Source: Sweltsa coloradensis
Taxonomy: Eukaryota; Arthropoda; Insecta; Plecoptera; Chloroperlidae
Assembly: GCA_024449915.1 (NCBI GenBank)
Contig: JAMZAV010000366.1
Coordinates: forward strand, 372,001-436,000
Reading direction: 5' to 3'
DNA: 64,000 bases
Shown here: positions 42,981-53,579 of the stretch, piece by piece
Layout of the letters: every line of letters starts with the position of its first letter
Numbering within the stretch: the first letter of the stretch is position 1
Notes under the pieces: generated by a model
Database searches by the model: none
What the model saw: only the letters and a program-made list of their open reading frames with translations
What the model was told of the DNA's origin: nothing
Made by a program: the position numbers and the translations under genes

Positions 42981-43199
42981 CTTAGGAAAAATACTGGAAT
43001 TGTCCCCCTTGCTACTATCACTAGGAAACGCTCAGTTGGACGCGTTGATAAGCGAGCACGTGCTATAGCTTTGCACCCACATTGCACATTTTTTTAAATT
43101 TTAAAATTTGCGACGTTCGCTGTCAACAGGGCCATTTTTCCAATATTATTTATTATTGCCAAGGTATTTGGGTAAACTCGTGTGTAAACCTTTACTTTG

Positions 43200-43400
43200 T
43201 GAATAAAATCCACCGCCATCTAGAGGACCTCGACTCCTTGGGAAAACTATTTAAACTCTTTGTTGACAAATAATAGACTGCTTCCTCGAAAGTATTTTGA
43301 TTTCTTGTAGGTGGCAGTGCATTAGAAACTTTGCGCGTCTTTTCGTTGCCATGGCAACGTTACTTTTGTTATAATGTAATTTCCATCTACACTACTTATC
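43200..43400 (+). repeat. Second copy of the ~210-bp repeat found at 4375-4582
   Basis: It begins ATAAAATCCACCGCCATCTA and ends TCTACACTACTTA with the GTTGCCATGGCAACGTTACT block inside. It lacks the 47-bp flanking direct repeats of the first copy. Confidence 0.75.
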
Positions 43401-43404
43401 GGAT

Positions 43405-43755
43405 CAAAATAAAATTAACATATTCGTGACCGGACGGACATTCTAAATGATTTGGCTATCTCAGATTTTGTCCCCGTTAAGTTTTAGAAAAAAACTTTCG
43501 ATTAACTTTAATGTAACTTTTTAACTTTTTGAACGATTTTGCCACAAAACTAATGGCATTCAATCGAGAACGAAGCTTGCGGATGGTCAAAATTTCAACT
43601 CGATCCGAGCCTCCGTTCGAACGTTATGGCGAGACATACAAACAAACAAAAAGAAAACAAAAAAAACAAACAAACAAACAAAAAAAAAACAAAACCAGTG
43701 ACTAATTTTTCCGGCAGAGTCAAATGGAAACGCTCGCTTCGCTCGCTTAATTAGC
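43405..43755 (+). mobile_element. CGCTTCGCTCGCT-ended non-autonomous repeat
   Basis: It includes TCAAAATTTCAACTCGATCC, ACAAACAAACA-type A-rich runs, and the end GGAAACGCTCGCTTCGCTCG. As at 4.3-4.9 kb, it directly follows the ~210-bp repeat, so the two blocks probably form one composite element. Confidence 0.55.
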
Positions 43756-43908
43756 CCTGCTACACTTATTGTGTTTAAATTATAACGGTCTTTGTGATAG
43801 TTCACAGTCGGTTCACAGATATCTCTTTTCTCGAGATCCACTTCCTCTGCTTGTCCCTTGTGGTCTTCAAATCTCACTGTTGGGTCTAAAAATACGAAAA
43901 TCAATACT

Positions 43909-44542
43909 AGGGTAGCAACCCCTAATACCGGACGGTCACCCCTAACCGGACGCGCGGAACAACCCCTATTTCATTTCGCCTTAATACGCTTTTCAATACC
44001 GATCTTACTGATGTGATGCATGTATAATTTTAGTTGACATCTTGTTTTTTACGAAGTGCTTTGGTATTTCTTTGTGAGTCGAAGATATATCGAAATAATC
44101 AAGGTCAGAAGTTCCGGATGTGCGTCAGAAGGTGCTGCCAACTCAAGTTCCTATAGCAACGAAAACTAAAATGGCGTTTCTAGGCGTCAGCTGTTGAAAA
44201 ACTATGAAGTTTTACACTTAAATCAATCAGATTTTGATCGGGATTGAACAGGAACATTCATACGGCCGTAAAAACTATTTTTAACACTTCAAATATCGAA
44301 AATGCTTCACGGCGTCCGGTTCAGGGCGCTTTGACACTTCCCGCTAGAAATCCCGAGGTATCGTCATGTTAGCGAAAGATGGGGGGGTATGTTAGGTTGG
44401 CAATGGCTTGTTGACACTTCAAGTTTCAAAATGGTGTATCATACATCATCGTAGCTTGAACGAAACGAAAGATATAGGCGTTTTAAGTTGAAAATTTTCT
44501 CCCGAAGCGCTTAAGTGTCCGCTAATCGGTCCCATCACCCTA
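43909..44542. mobile_element. Possible degenerate TIR element
   Basis: The left end TAGGGTAGCAACCCCTAATA (then CCGGAC) and the right end GTCCGCTAATCGGTCCCATC (then ACCCTA) are loosely inverted. The interior is more GC-rich than the flanks and has no coding frame. No target duplication could be fixed. Confidence 0.3.
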
Positions 44543-44872
44543 TATAATATAATAATAATATAAATGTAAAATAAAATGTTTGAGAAAGTTACTAATCTAG
44601 TTGTGTTCACATCTAGGCTAGGGCCAATCTCATGGCATTATCTCTAATCAAACATAAAATTTTGACAAACAAAATAATCACATTTCTTACGACCTCGACC
44701 ATCAACAACCGATCTATTACCAACTAAAACGTACAAATCAAATCTAGCTCAAAATTTTAGAATCGGGGCCTAGAAAAATGTAAAATGTGACATAATGTCC
44801 TATGTTGGCTACTAGAACAGTACAGCCGACGATACAGAACAAATTTCTTGATGTTTTACACGATTTGACAGT

Positions 44873-45904
44873 GTCTGCGCGATATTTTTTGACACCAATA
44901 TTATTGCTATTCGATATGAACGTTTGACATCCCTACTTAAAGTCTACCCGTTGAAACTTGCTTGTGGTGAAATTTGGCTGAAATTCCCAATATATAGTAC
45001 TCTTAAAAGTGTCTTTTCAATAATACAAAAAGCAAAATGGGGGTAACCAGCTTACTTTCGGAGATTTTTCGAAATAAAAATAAAATAACTCCCTATCCTT
45101 TAACATTGCAAGCGTGCAAAATCCTACACTTCCAGACCAAAAAGGCACCACAGTACACTGAGACTATACGGACTCTCCCTGCGTGGACTTAGGTCTTTTG
45201 GCAATGGTCATTCGAAGATAGATTCGTATCTTGAAGTCGATGCAGTTGGTCAGTGGAAGGAGAGCTGTGTATTTTTCATAAGCTGGTTCGAGGCTACTTC
45301 TGAAGCAACTGGCTTAAATGTGTAAACCATAGATAAACTAATTAAATACTAATAATACATAACGGGTTTGATTTATATCAGAAACTAGAGAAAATTTCGT
45401 TGTATTTCATAAAAAGAATCATGTGGTTCATTTAAGTTTGACAATTTTAATATGAAATCTATGTCAATCTATTTTATTAAATTATAGAAAATGCCAAGTT
45501 CATATTTCGTCATTTTCGTATAATGCGTTGCCCGGACATTTGTTTGGACCTGGTTCAGATTAATGACACTGTGTGCTGTTCTCTGATTGGTTATTATAAC
45601 GCTGCGATCGTAATTTGTATTGTTGAGAGCGTTAGTAGTTTGAGAAGTTGAGTGGAAGATGTCGTGTTCGGGGCCGAGTTAGGCGATGTGTAAAACTTAG
45701 GAAAGGTTAACTAGGGAAAACGTTTTGAAGATAGGAAACGCGTGTTAAAAATCCGCGAAAGTGCTTATCGAGAACGAACGGCGATCTGCCTAGAAGAAAT
45801 ACAAGTAAACGTCTGTGAAATCAACGAGAACTGTAACCAACCGAGGTACATTTTATGAGTCTAGCCGAGACCAGGGATACGCGAGTGAACCAACTTTTGC
45901 ATGC
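44873..45904. other. Non-coding sequence, GC-richer toward 45580-45904
   Basis: No gene recognised. The part from 45580 has dispersed CpGs and many short stops, looks like untranslated or retroelement leader sequence, and has a similar-looking companion at 46845-47140 and 47665-48710. Confidence 0.3.
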
Positions 45905-46838
45905 CTTAGGAACATACTAGGAAAACGCTAAAGTCCCGCCGCGTTGATGGATGAGCTTTTTAAAGTTTTTAGTTTGCGTGGGATATCTTTACTTTTGCAA
46001 GTGCTTTGTTTTGCTACCTACGCATTGTAAGTGATTGTTGTCAAATTTCTTTTGTTACCTGTCAATTGGTATTATTTACCGTAAAAACTTATATTAAAAG
46101 CTTTATTTCTATGGATTCTGGCTAACTTTTTCAACTTTTTCTTTTGAAAGGTACTACATCACCATAACCTTAATGTCCATGTATAATATGAACGTTGAAG
46201 GCCCACCCGTTTGGTCAGAATTGGCCCAAATGGCACGAAAATATCGCACTAAAAGTCAAAAAACTTATATTAAAAGCTTTATTTCTATAGATTCTGACTA
46301 ACTTTTCCAACATTTTCTTTCAGAAAGCAATACATCACCATTACCTTACTTAATGTCCATGTGAAATATGAACGTTGTAGCCTCACCTGTTTGGTCAGAA
46401 TTGATCCAAATGGCACGAAAATATCGCACAAAAAGTAAAAAAACTTGTATTAAAAGCTTTATTTCTATAGATTCTGGCTAATTTTTTCTTTCAGAAAGAA
46501 TACATCACCATTACCTTAATGTCCATGTGAAATGTGAACGTTGTAGCCCTACCCGTTTGGTCAGAATCGGCCCAAATGTCTCGAAAATATCGCACTAAAA
46601 ATCGAAAAAAATCGTAAAAGTGCGATATTCATGAGAAATATTTCTTCAATTGTACCCAAAAACGTGGCACGTCTAAGTTCAGAGATTTCGAAGGTCCCCT
46701 TCAATTTTCATCAAGATCGCATATGCCGTTTGCCCGGAATTGTGCAAACAAACAAACAGAGAAAAAAAAAAAAAAAAAAAACAACCGAGCTAAATTTTTT
46801 GGGGGGTCAGTGAAATTGAAGTCTTCGCTTCGCTCATC
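45905..46838 (+). mobile_element. Composite non-autonomous repeat with internal tandem repeats
   Basis: It starts with ACTAGGAAAACGCTAAAGTC and GTTGATGGATGAGC and ends CTTCGCTTCGCTCATCCAAT. GGATGAGC and GCTCATCC are inverted termini. A sister with the same left border and right end is at 58303-59058. The interior holds three ~175-bp direct repeats (46083-46605), then the TTTCATC..ATCG block and an A-run. Confidence 0.7.
46083..46605. repeat. Three tandem ~175-bp repeats
   Basis: The unit starts at ~46083, ~46257 and ~46437, each opening with CTTATATTAAAAGCTTTATT and continuing through TTAATGTCCATG and GTTTGGTCAGAAT to ATATCGCAC. The third is slightly shortened. A solitary inverted unit lies at 34490-34735. 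Confidence 0.9.
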
Positions 46839-47189
46839 CAATTAATAAACCGACGGACTTGATAAAATACAGCATCGATAGCCAGAAAAGTTTAGAATCA
46901 TTTATAGCCGAAGGGCCGTGAGTTAGTTGCGTTCAAGAAGATTCAAGAACGATTGTATCCGCGTAGCCTGGAGAAGACGCCACGGGAAACGCAATCAAAG
47001 TTTGGTGGTTAGATTACTACGAAATATAGACTGAAGTATCACGAAAAGGAAATTGGTAGGGATAAAATCGTTTATAAATCCAAGTATAAGAACATATAAG
47101 GAACGGTTATTGACAATTCGATATCTTGGCAAAGTTTTAGTAATCAATAAATGCAGATTATTTTAAATCCAAAATGGCGAATTTTAGTT

Positions 47190-47655
47190 GCAAAGAGTTT
47201 GAAGTTGACATCAAAGCTACCTGCCATTATCAAAAACAAACCAACTGATACATTTAAAAAGGATCTTAGGACATTTCTTGTTGAAAAAGAATACTACGAT
47301 ATTGAGGATTTCTTGGCGGACAATGATAATATGTCTTGAAATATACAATTTATGTTACATATTATAGATGCCTAGACTTATATTATCTAGTAGCCTATCT
47401 TATATTAGTGTAAAAGTATACATTTTTATTGTGTATTATTGTATTGTTGTAAAAGTGTATTTTGTAATTAATGTAAATTAGTTTTAGTATTTTCTATACA
47501 TCCTAATTGAAGTCTTAGTCTTTTGAAAAGACGTGTTTAATAACTAGCTAGCTTATAATGTATTGTTTAACTTGTTTATCTTGTCATAACATTGTAACAT
47601 TATATGCTAGTATTAGGTATACAAAACAAGACAATAAAAGGAAATGAAATGAAAC
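47190..47655 (+). pseudogene. 5'-truncated LINE tail
   Basis: The plus-strand frame ends KPTDTFKKDLRTFLVEKEYY, then DIEDFLADNDNMS-stop, the C-terminal tail pattern of the LINE family at 22.4-24.2 kb (TKYFLIQKGYYSIKDFM). An AT-rich 3' UTR follows and ends in an A-rich AATGAAATGAAACAATAAAA tail near 47650. Only about 50 codons of the protein remain. Confidence 0.7.
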
Positions 47656-47664
47656 AATAAAAAA

Positions 47665-48710
47665 ACCTATGAACATACGCGAGTGACTGAGCCACCGACG
47701 TCGAACGATTTGTATTGTTGATAAAGACGCGTGAAGTCAGAACTGTGTCGATAAAAGTTGTCGTGTTTACATCATTAACTGTCCGACAGTTTACCGTGTG
47801 AGGAACTGGCGAACTTGTTTATTGAACTTGGGATGCTGGTATCGGGCAAGTGTGTAACATTAGAACGTACGGTCGGAGTTGGTTTATCCGAACGATAAAT
47901 AAACGTAATTTTATCACCGCTCGGACAATATCAAGTGACAGTTGAACCTCGAAAGGAATCACAGCCAGGATACGAACTCAAGACAGGATCGTCGGTACAA
48001 GACTACGACAGTCAACACATACGCAGCAAGTTACTGACCTACACGTCAAACTTCTTCAACTACATAGGGTTTCGATGGGAGTCGTGATCATTTGTGATGA
48101 GTATTAGAATAAGTTTATTACTAATTATATTGTCATAAACTTTCGGAAAACTTTACTGTTGTTCATCAGACCAAGAGATATCTTAACTAGATATCCAATT
48201 CGCTTTTAGCCATCAGTACTGATAGGTAGGGTTTTGAACTGTATTCCTTGTCAATGAAGGAAATTCATTTGTGTTATACAATATAGCCCGTTCTCGTTGA
48301 TTGTCTGTTGTAATGTCATCCTAGACCTAGTTTAAATTATAAGTTGTATTTCAGAGATGTTTGTCTTCGATGTCTTACGATTTTTCAATTTTGTGGGTCT
48401 TGGTGAGTTATAGGAGGTTGATGTGAACTAGTTAGGGACCTTTAGACTTGAGTACCAGGTTCACGCCAAGGTAGGGTTAAAATTTAAGTTTGAGGGATTT
48501 TAGCCTTGATCAGTTGTTTTTTTTATTCTCAATTAATATTTTACTTCTAAGTGAGGTCAGAAATCGTGTTTCACTTTAATTAGGCGACCCATCGCCGAGT
48601 ATGTTCTTGATCCTTAAATCATATTTTCCGGAGTACAGCTATTAGTGTGGTATCCAACGAGAGCCTATCGATTACCTGAGGGGTCGTAGGTTTGTTGTGT
48701 TACAACACGG
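47665..48710 (+). other. Non-coding CpG-containing block, possible LTR or retroelement leader
   Basis: It has many CpGs and stops in all frames, with AATAAACG near 47895 and a TGTGTTACAACA-like end near 48697-48708. The texture resembles Gypsy-type LTR/leader sequence, but no second LTR, primer-binding site or pol frame could be found, so the call is weak. Confidence 0.25.
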
Positions 48711-48719
48711 AAGGCAATT

Positions 48720-49128
48720 GAAATATTGGCTAAATTATGCATCAATTTGCAGTTAATTAAACACTGAAATTAAGTAGCATAATATGCAAAATACATGTTA
48801 CCATACTGGATTTTGATATTTTTACGTCCAAAGTCAACATATAATTGTGACAACCAGGAGTATCAGTGGAGGTTTGGCAATGCTGCGTGACATCACTTCG
48901 AAGTCGCGCTTGATTGACCAATGATAGTGAACATCGTAGTAGCAAAGGTAGTAAAGTAGTAAAGGGAGCAAAATTTCAAAAGATGGTTTGGCTGCCTCTC
49001 CGTATTACAACACATAATTTGAATGTGTTAACGTTCATGCAGCTATTCGACGCGTAAAAAAGTCCTAAAACTGATTCAGAAATAAAACTAAGATACATAA
49101 ATAGGCTTCACAAAATAATTTTAACAAG

Positions 49129-49191
<63 letters not shown>

Positions 49192-49625
49192 GACGATATC
49201 TATCATAATTCATTATTTTTTATTTAATTTTAATTGGAGCAATTATTAGGATGAGCATTGTTCTGATCATTATTATTAATATTTTTTCTTTTCGACAGTA
49301 ATCGTTGATGAATTTATTTTATTTTGCATATTTTGGTCGTATATAAATTATAGAGTGGGCCTAAGAATTTTTGTACCAGTTTTATATCTATGTGAAAAAA
49401 TTTTAGGAATGAGCTTCATGTAAAAAAAAACATAAAATAATTTAATTTTACTAGTATATGTACCAACCCCATGGATCAACATAAACTCCATTTTGAGAGG
49501 TGTACACGTACAGAGCAAATGTTGAGGGAATAATGTCTTCGTATTCGAGTAATTTCTAATAAAGTTATCAAAATTGTACCTATCATAGATAAGTGAACAA
49601 TAATGATGGGATGGGTAAAAAAAAA
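48720..49625. other. AT-rich sequence with long (ATT)n microsatellite
   Basis: An uninterrupted ATT run spans 49130-49191. No gene recognised. Confidence 0.6.
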
Positions 49626-49637
49626 AATAGTTTTCAC

Positions 49638-49708
49638 AGCCGGGAATCGAACCGGCAAACTCTAGCGTGCGAACCGCGCGCTAACCTTAGGGCCAGCAGG
49701 GGCTACAG
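49638..49708 (-). tRNA. tRNA-like sequence (pseudogene or SINE head)
   Basis: The minus strand has box A TGGCCCTAAGGTTAG and box B GGTTCGATTCCCG with a CGGGAAT/ATTCCCG-type T arm. The anticodon arm does not fold cleanly, and the acceptor ends do not pair well. It is more likely a SINE head than a working tRNA. Confidence 0.35.
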
Positions 49709-50459
49709 AATGTGAATGGTCCTGAGCAATACTTATGCAGCCCAGCAAATGTGCACGCTGACTCGAAACGAGCGTAAAAGTTTTGTGATGGCAATCAAGA
49801 CAATTTGCGTACATTAAAGCCTTCTGCCAGTAATTCTTGAATGGTATTTACATCTGTAAATAACATGTACGCAATTACTGTTTATTTTGGTATGGAACAC
49901 TTCCGAGGTGGCAGTTCTCTCGACGCGTTTACTATCCACTCGGATCTGAATGAGACGGCTGCTGGTGCAGTGTTGCCAAGCCAAATACCATGTTGGCCAA
50001 ACTCTCAAGAAGAAGTTTCCCTATGACATATCTATGGTTACAAATTAAGTATGTTTAAGGTTAAACAAACATAATAATATTTCGTCCATAGAACTCTTAG
50101 CCTAATTTAGTAATTTACATGTTATTTTGACGAGACATTTTGTTTTCCGAGGTTGGCAAATTCATAACTAGTCAGTAACTGTACCAATAAGAGAAGCAAA
50201 TAAATGTTTTCCTAAAATGTAACAACTAAAAATAAGTAAATACCTACAGTAGTAAAAAAAACAACAGTTGTAAGATTATCCGACGTAAAAAATACCAAAT
50301 AGGGCGTATTTTAAGAGTTGTAGCTGAATAATAATATTATACTCTTCGAGTCCGCTGGTACACTTAACGGACTTTAATAACCGCAATTTTAAAATGTACA
50401 AATAACATGAAAAGGGTGGGTGATTGCCAAATCTTCACACAAATAATGTCAAAAGGGGA
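49709..50459. other. Sequence without recognised gene
   Basis: Overlapping 61-64-codon frames on both strands at 49814-50026 have no domain. It may be the body of a SINE beginning at the tRNA-like segment. Confidence 0.3.
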
Positions 50460-50935
50460 CACAGAACAGACATCCGGTACGAGTTTACTGAGAACTGCTA
50501 ATAAAATCAGCTAGATCCATTGCTGTTTAAAAACCTACAAGAAATAATAAATTGAAAAATAGGCTGCCAATGTGTAGGAATTATTTTAATGACAATGGTT
50601 TTGGTTTTGAAGAAATATTTTTTGTTTATTATCTGTCTGGCGGTGAAATGCCGTGCCCAAGGTGGATCGAATTTTGCACGCCCTAGGTATCCCCAAATTA
50701 CGCTCGGAGATTGAGTAAACCTTGCAATATTTACATGTATTTCGCGGCTATGTTTTCCATAGTATTGTCACAGATGATGGACTACACTGCTTTATATGCA
50801 TTTCAAAACATGTTTAATAATTTTCAAAATACAATCTAGAAATTACAAAATCTTTCCCGACCAGGGGATTGAACCTACGTCTCCCACATTTTGGCTATAA
50901 GGATGTCTTAGCCAACTAGACTAGGGAAATTCTAA
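50460..50935 (-). mobile_element. tRNA-derived SINE, full-length copy
   Basis: On the minus strand the order is tRNA-like head (50856-50928, box A TAGTCTAGTTGGCTAAG, box B GGTTCAATCCC), then AATTTCTAGATTGTATTTTG, the TCTCCGAGCGTAATTTGGGG body, GGCATTTCACCGCC, and a 3' part ending CTCGTACCGGATGTCTGT. Head and body are in the same order as in 27225-27645. It is non-coding and would be transcribed by Pol III. Confidence 0.7.
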
Positions 50936-51379
50936 AGTTGTTGATAGACGAGTGAGCGAGCCATGTGTCGAATACCAGGGAACATTTGCATTTAAGTTTG
51001 ATAATTATATTGGTATAAATGATGTTTTTTTAAAAAATTAGTTGGTATAAGGGCACGTCACCTGTAAGGCCATAATGTGCCACTCTAGCCTGTGTGTTTA
51101 ACAACGACTTTGGCGTTTACCTAGTAAATTTCAGTATTGTTAAGTCGTATTCTCGTTGTTGTATAATTATTTATTAAAGTTTTAACTTAGCCTATTAACA
51201 TTATTTGTGTAATAAAATTAAAATTTAATTAAGTCTGTATATTCCATGTACAATATATGTATTCATAATCCACAGACAAGCCGCTATGTGGCTTTTTGGA
51301 AAACGATGTCAAATTGTTTTGTACAAAAATGCATGTAAAATTATTATATAATAAAAAAATTTAAAAATGAATTATTATT

Positions 51380-51800
51380 ATTAAATACAAGGTTTTTAGG
51401 CATAAGTCCACTTTGAGGACATACTTGTTGAACGATAGCAAAACCGGAGGTTCTGGGTTCGATCCCCAACCGGGACAAACTTTTACAATTTCATCATTCC
51501 AAGTATAATTTTATTATTATACCAAATTATTATTAATAATACAAGGTTTTTAAGCATGAGCCCAGCCCGCTTTAAGGACATAGTTATTGATTCATAACAA
51601 TTGCCGTAAATGTTTGCATTGACTAGGATTCAAACCCAAAAACTCCAGCTTAGAGCTACGGCACATTTTAGCCGAAGGTTCTGGGTTCGAATCCCAGCAA
51701 GGGCAACGTTCTACAACAATGGATATGAATTAATTTTAATATAAGGTTTTTTTTAAAGCCCGCTTTGAGTACATTATTATTGGACGATAGGAATTGTCAT
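51380..51800 (+). repeat. Three tandem-arranged box-B-containing repeats
   Basis: The block TACAAGGTTTTTAGGCATAA...CTTTGAGGACAT appears at ~51388, ~51540 and (shortened) ~51740. The first two are followed by GGTTCTGGGTTCGA(T/A)(T/C)CCC, a box B/T-arm motif, at 51450-51470 and 51670-51695. They look like SINE-derived units. Confidence 0.6.
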
Positions 51801-51890
51801 AAATATGGCCCGCCTGGGTTATAAGCCTCTTCGCTTTTCTCAATTGCACCGATGGATGAGCATTTTTGGCCATTTCATCCTACCAACATG

Positions 51891-52530
51891 CAGGCCCGGA
51901 CTGGGACTATTTGGGGCCCTCAGCTAAAACCTGTAAAGGGGCCCTCTACTGAGGGGTCTGGGGGGTATGGAATACCCCCAGAAAACGGGGGGTCCGGGGG
52001 CCCTCCTCCGGAATTTTTTTGAAAATTAGGTGCTTGAAAACAATGAAAACGCGTTTTTACGCTATTTTGGCACTTATAAAGATGAAGAAATTCAGCTAGG
52101 TTTTTATACGAATAGTCGAATATTACGATTTTCGACTTTTGTTGACTTTATTATTAATTTTATTAAAATAAGAAATTCACAGTATTTTTAGGATACCACA
52201 ACACTACAAAACACATGCTGTAGAACTGCCAATAATTACAACAGAGTTCAAAATAAAGTGCAGTATTTTATTTACACCAAAGCATTACACCACAACAACG
52301 TAACTCAACTCACAACAGTAGCTAAATAGTAGTAAATAGTAGTAGATAAAACAGTTGTTGGACGTGTTCTACTTTTGGAAAATGTAAATTTTTTTTTTTG
52401 AAAATGTAATTTGGAAAATGTAAACAACACATTACCAAGAACACAAAATAACTTCTAACGAGACAAAAAAAAAATTTGGACGTTATGTGGGGGCCCCGTC
52501 GCGATCGCGGACCTGGCCAGTCCGGGCCTG
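51891..52530. mobile_element. hAT-like MITE with 8-bp target duplication
   Basis: The termini CAGGCCCGGACTGG and CCAGTCCGGGCCTG are perfect 14-bp inverted repeats. The flanks are CCAACATG (51883-51890) and GCAACATG (52531-52538), an 8-bp duplication with one mismatch. CAG-type ends and 8-bp duplications define hAT elements. The GC-rich ends (GGGGCCCTC) contrast with the AT-rich interior. No transposase. Confidence 0.9.
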
Positions 52531-52579
52531 GCAACATGTTTTATTTTTAAGTATGTGTTATGGAAAGGCATGTCTATAC

Positions 52580-53250
52580 AAATCTCTGCCTTATTCCTTA
52601 ATTGTGATTTTATATTAAAACAGCAGTTAAGTACATTTGAACGAACTAACTAAAAATATATATTAACCCTACATCCAAACACCACTTCAATTTTGGGGTT
52701 AACCCATGCAAGTACTGGCATTTAAAAAAAAAGCACGAGTAATGCAGGGTTAAAAATGCTTACGGACTCAAAAGGTAAAAAATATTTTTACCGCAAAACC
52801 AAGAGCATACTACACTAAAATTACAGTTTACAAAGTTATATCTTGTACCTGTGATTTTACACGGATTTTTTAACGTGCTTTGATGGTGAAATTTGGGTTT
52901 TGGTGAATTTCTTAAATCTCTGCCTCATTCCTTAAAATTGTGATATAACAGCAGTTAAGGTCATTTGAACTAACTTAAAATATATATATTAACCCTACAT
53001 CCAAACACCACCCAGTATACAGGTAATTTGATTTTGGGGATGCAAGTATTAGCATAGCATAGCATTAAAAAAAACACACAAGTAATGCAGGGTTAAAAAG
53101 GCTTACGGCCAAAAGGCAAAAAATATTTTTTACTGCACAACCAAGAGCATACTACAATAAAATTACAGTTTAAAAAGTTATATCTTGTACCTGTGATTCT
53201 ATAAGGATATTTTTAAGTGCTTTGATGCTGAAATTTGGGTATTGGTGAAT
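52580..53250 (+). repeat. Two tandem ~333-bp repeats
   Basis: Units at ~52580-52912 and ~52913-53250 share AATCTCTGCCT, ACAGCAGTTAAG, TATTAACCCTACATCCAAAC, AATGCAGGGTTAAAAA, AACCAAGAGCATACTAC and TATATCTTGTACCTGTGATT. Each contains a small TTAACCCT...AGGGTTAA inverted motif. A part recurs inverted at 1143-1235. Confidence 0.88.
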
Positions 53251-53498
53251 GTCTTAAATAGCTTTTGACCAGCTTATTTTTGGTTTCACACAATCTAAAA
53301 TGTGCATTCAGAAAGTGTTGACAAACATAACACTCAAATTATATTTTATTATTATTATTATTTTATTGGATGTATTTCATACAAACTCTGTCAAAACCGG
53401 AGCTAACATGTTGTACGGACTTACGTCAAGTACTTCCATGTGTATCTATATTACATACCTACATTATTACTTTGTCTTAACTCTAACTAAAATAAGTC

Positions 53499-53501
<3 letters not shown>

Positions 53502-53566
<65 letters not shown>

Positions 53567-53570
53567 TATT
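53502..53570. repeat. (ATT)n microsatellite
   Basis: A long ATT run abuts the 5' edge of the LINE that follows, which suggests an older LINE tail. A smaller (ATT)n is at 53345-53365. Confidence 0.9.
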
Positions 53571-53579
53571 ATCCATAAA

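Larger units (their letters stand above)
42422..44872. mobile_element. Pair of ~270-bp inverted arms enclosing ~1.9 kb of nested repeats
   Basis: 42422-42690 (CTGTATCGTCAGCTGTACTT, GTCACATTTTACA, CTGATTCTAAAACTTGAGC) is mirrored at about 44600-44872 (CTCAAAATTTTAGAATCGGG, TGTAAAATGTGACATAATGT, ACAGCCGACGATACAG). The space between holds a small palindrome (42766-42980) and copies of two dispersed repeats. It may be one foldback element that has filled with insertions, or two inverted solo copies. Confidence 0.7.

Noticed and set aside
47665..48710. LTR retrotransposon
   Set aside because: No paired LTR, primer-binding site, polypurine tract or gag/pol frame seen; kept only as an unassigned block.
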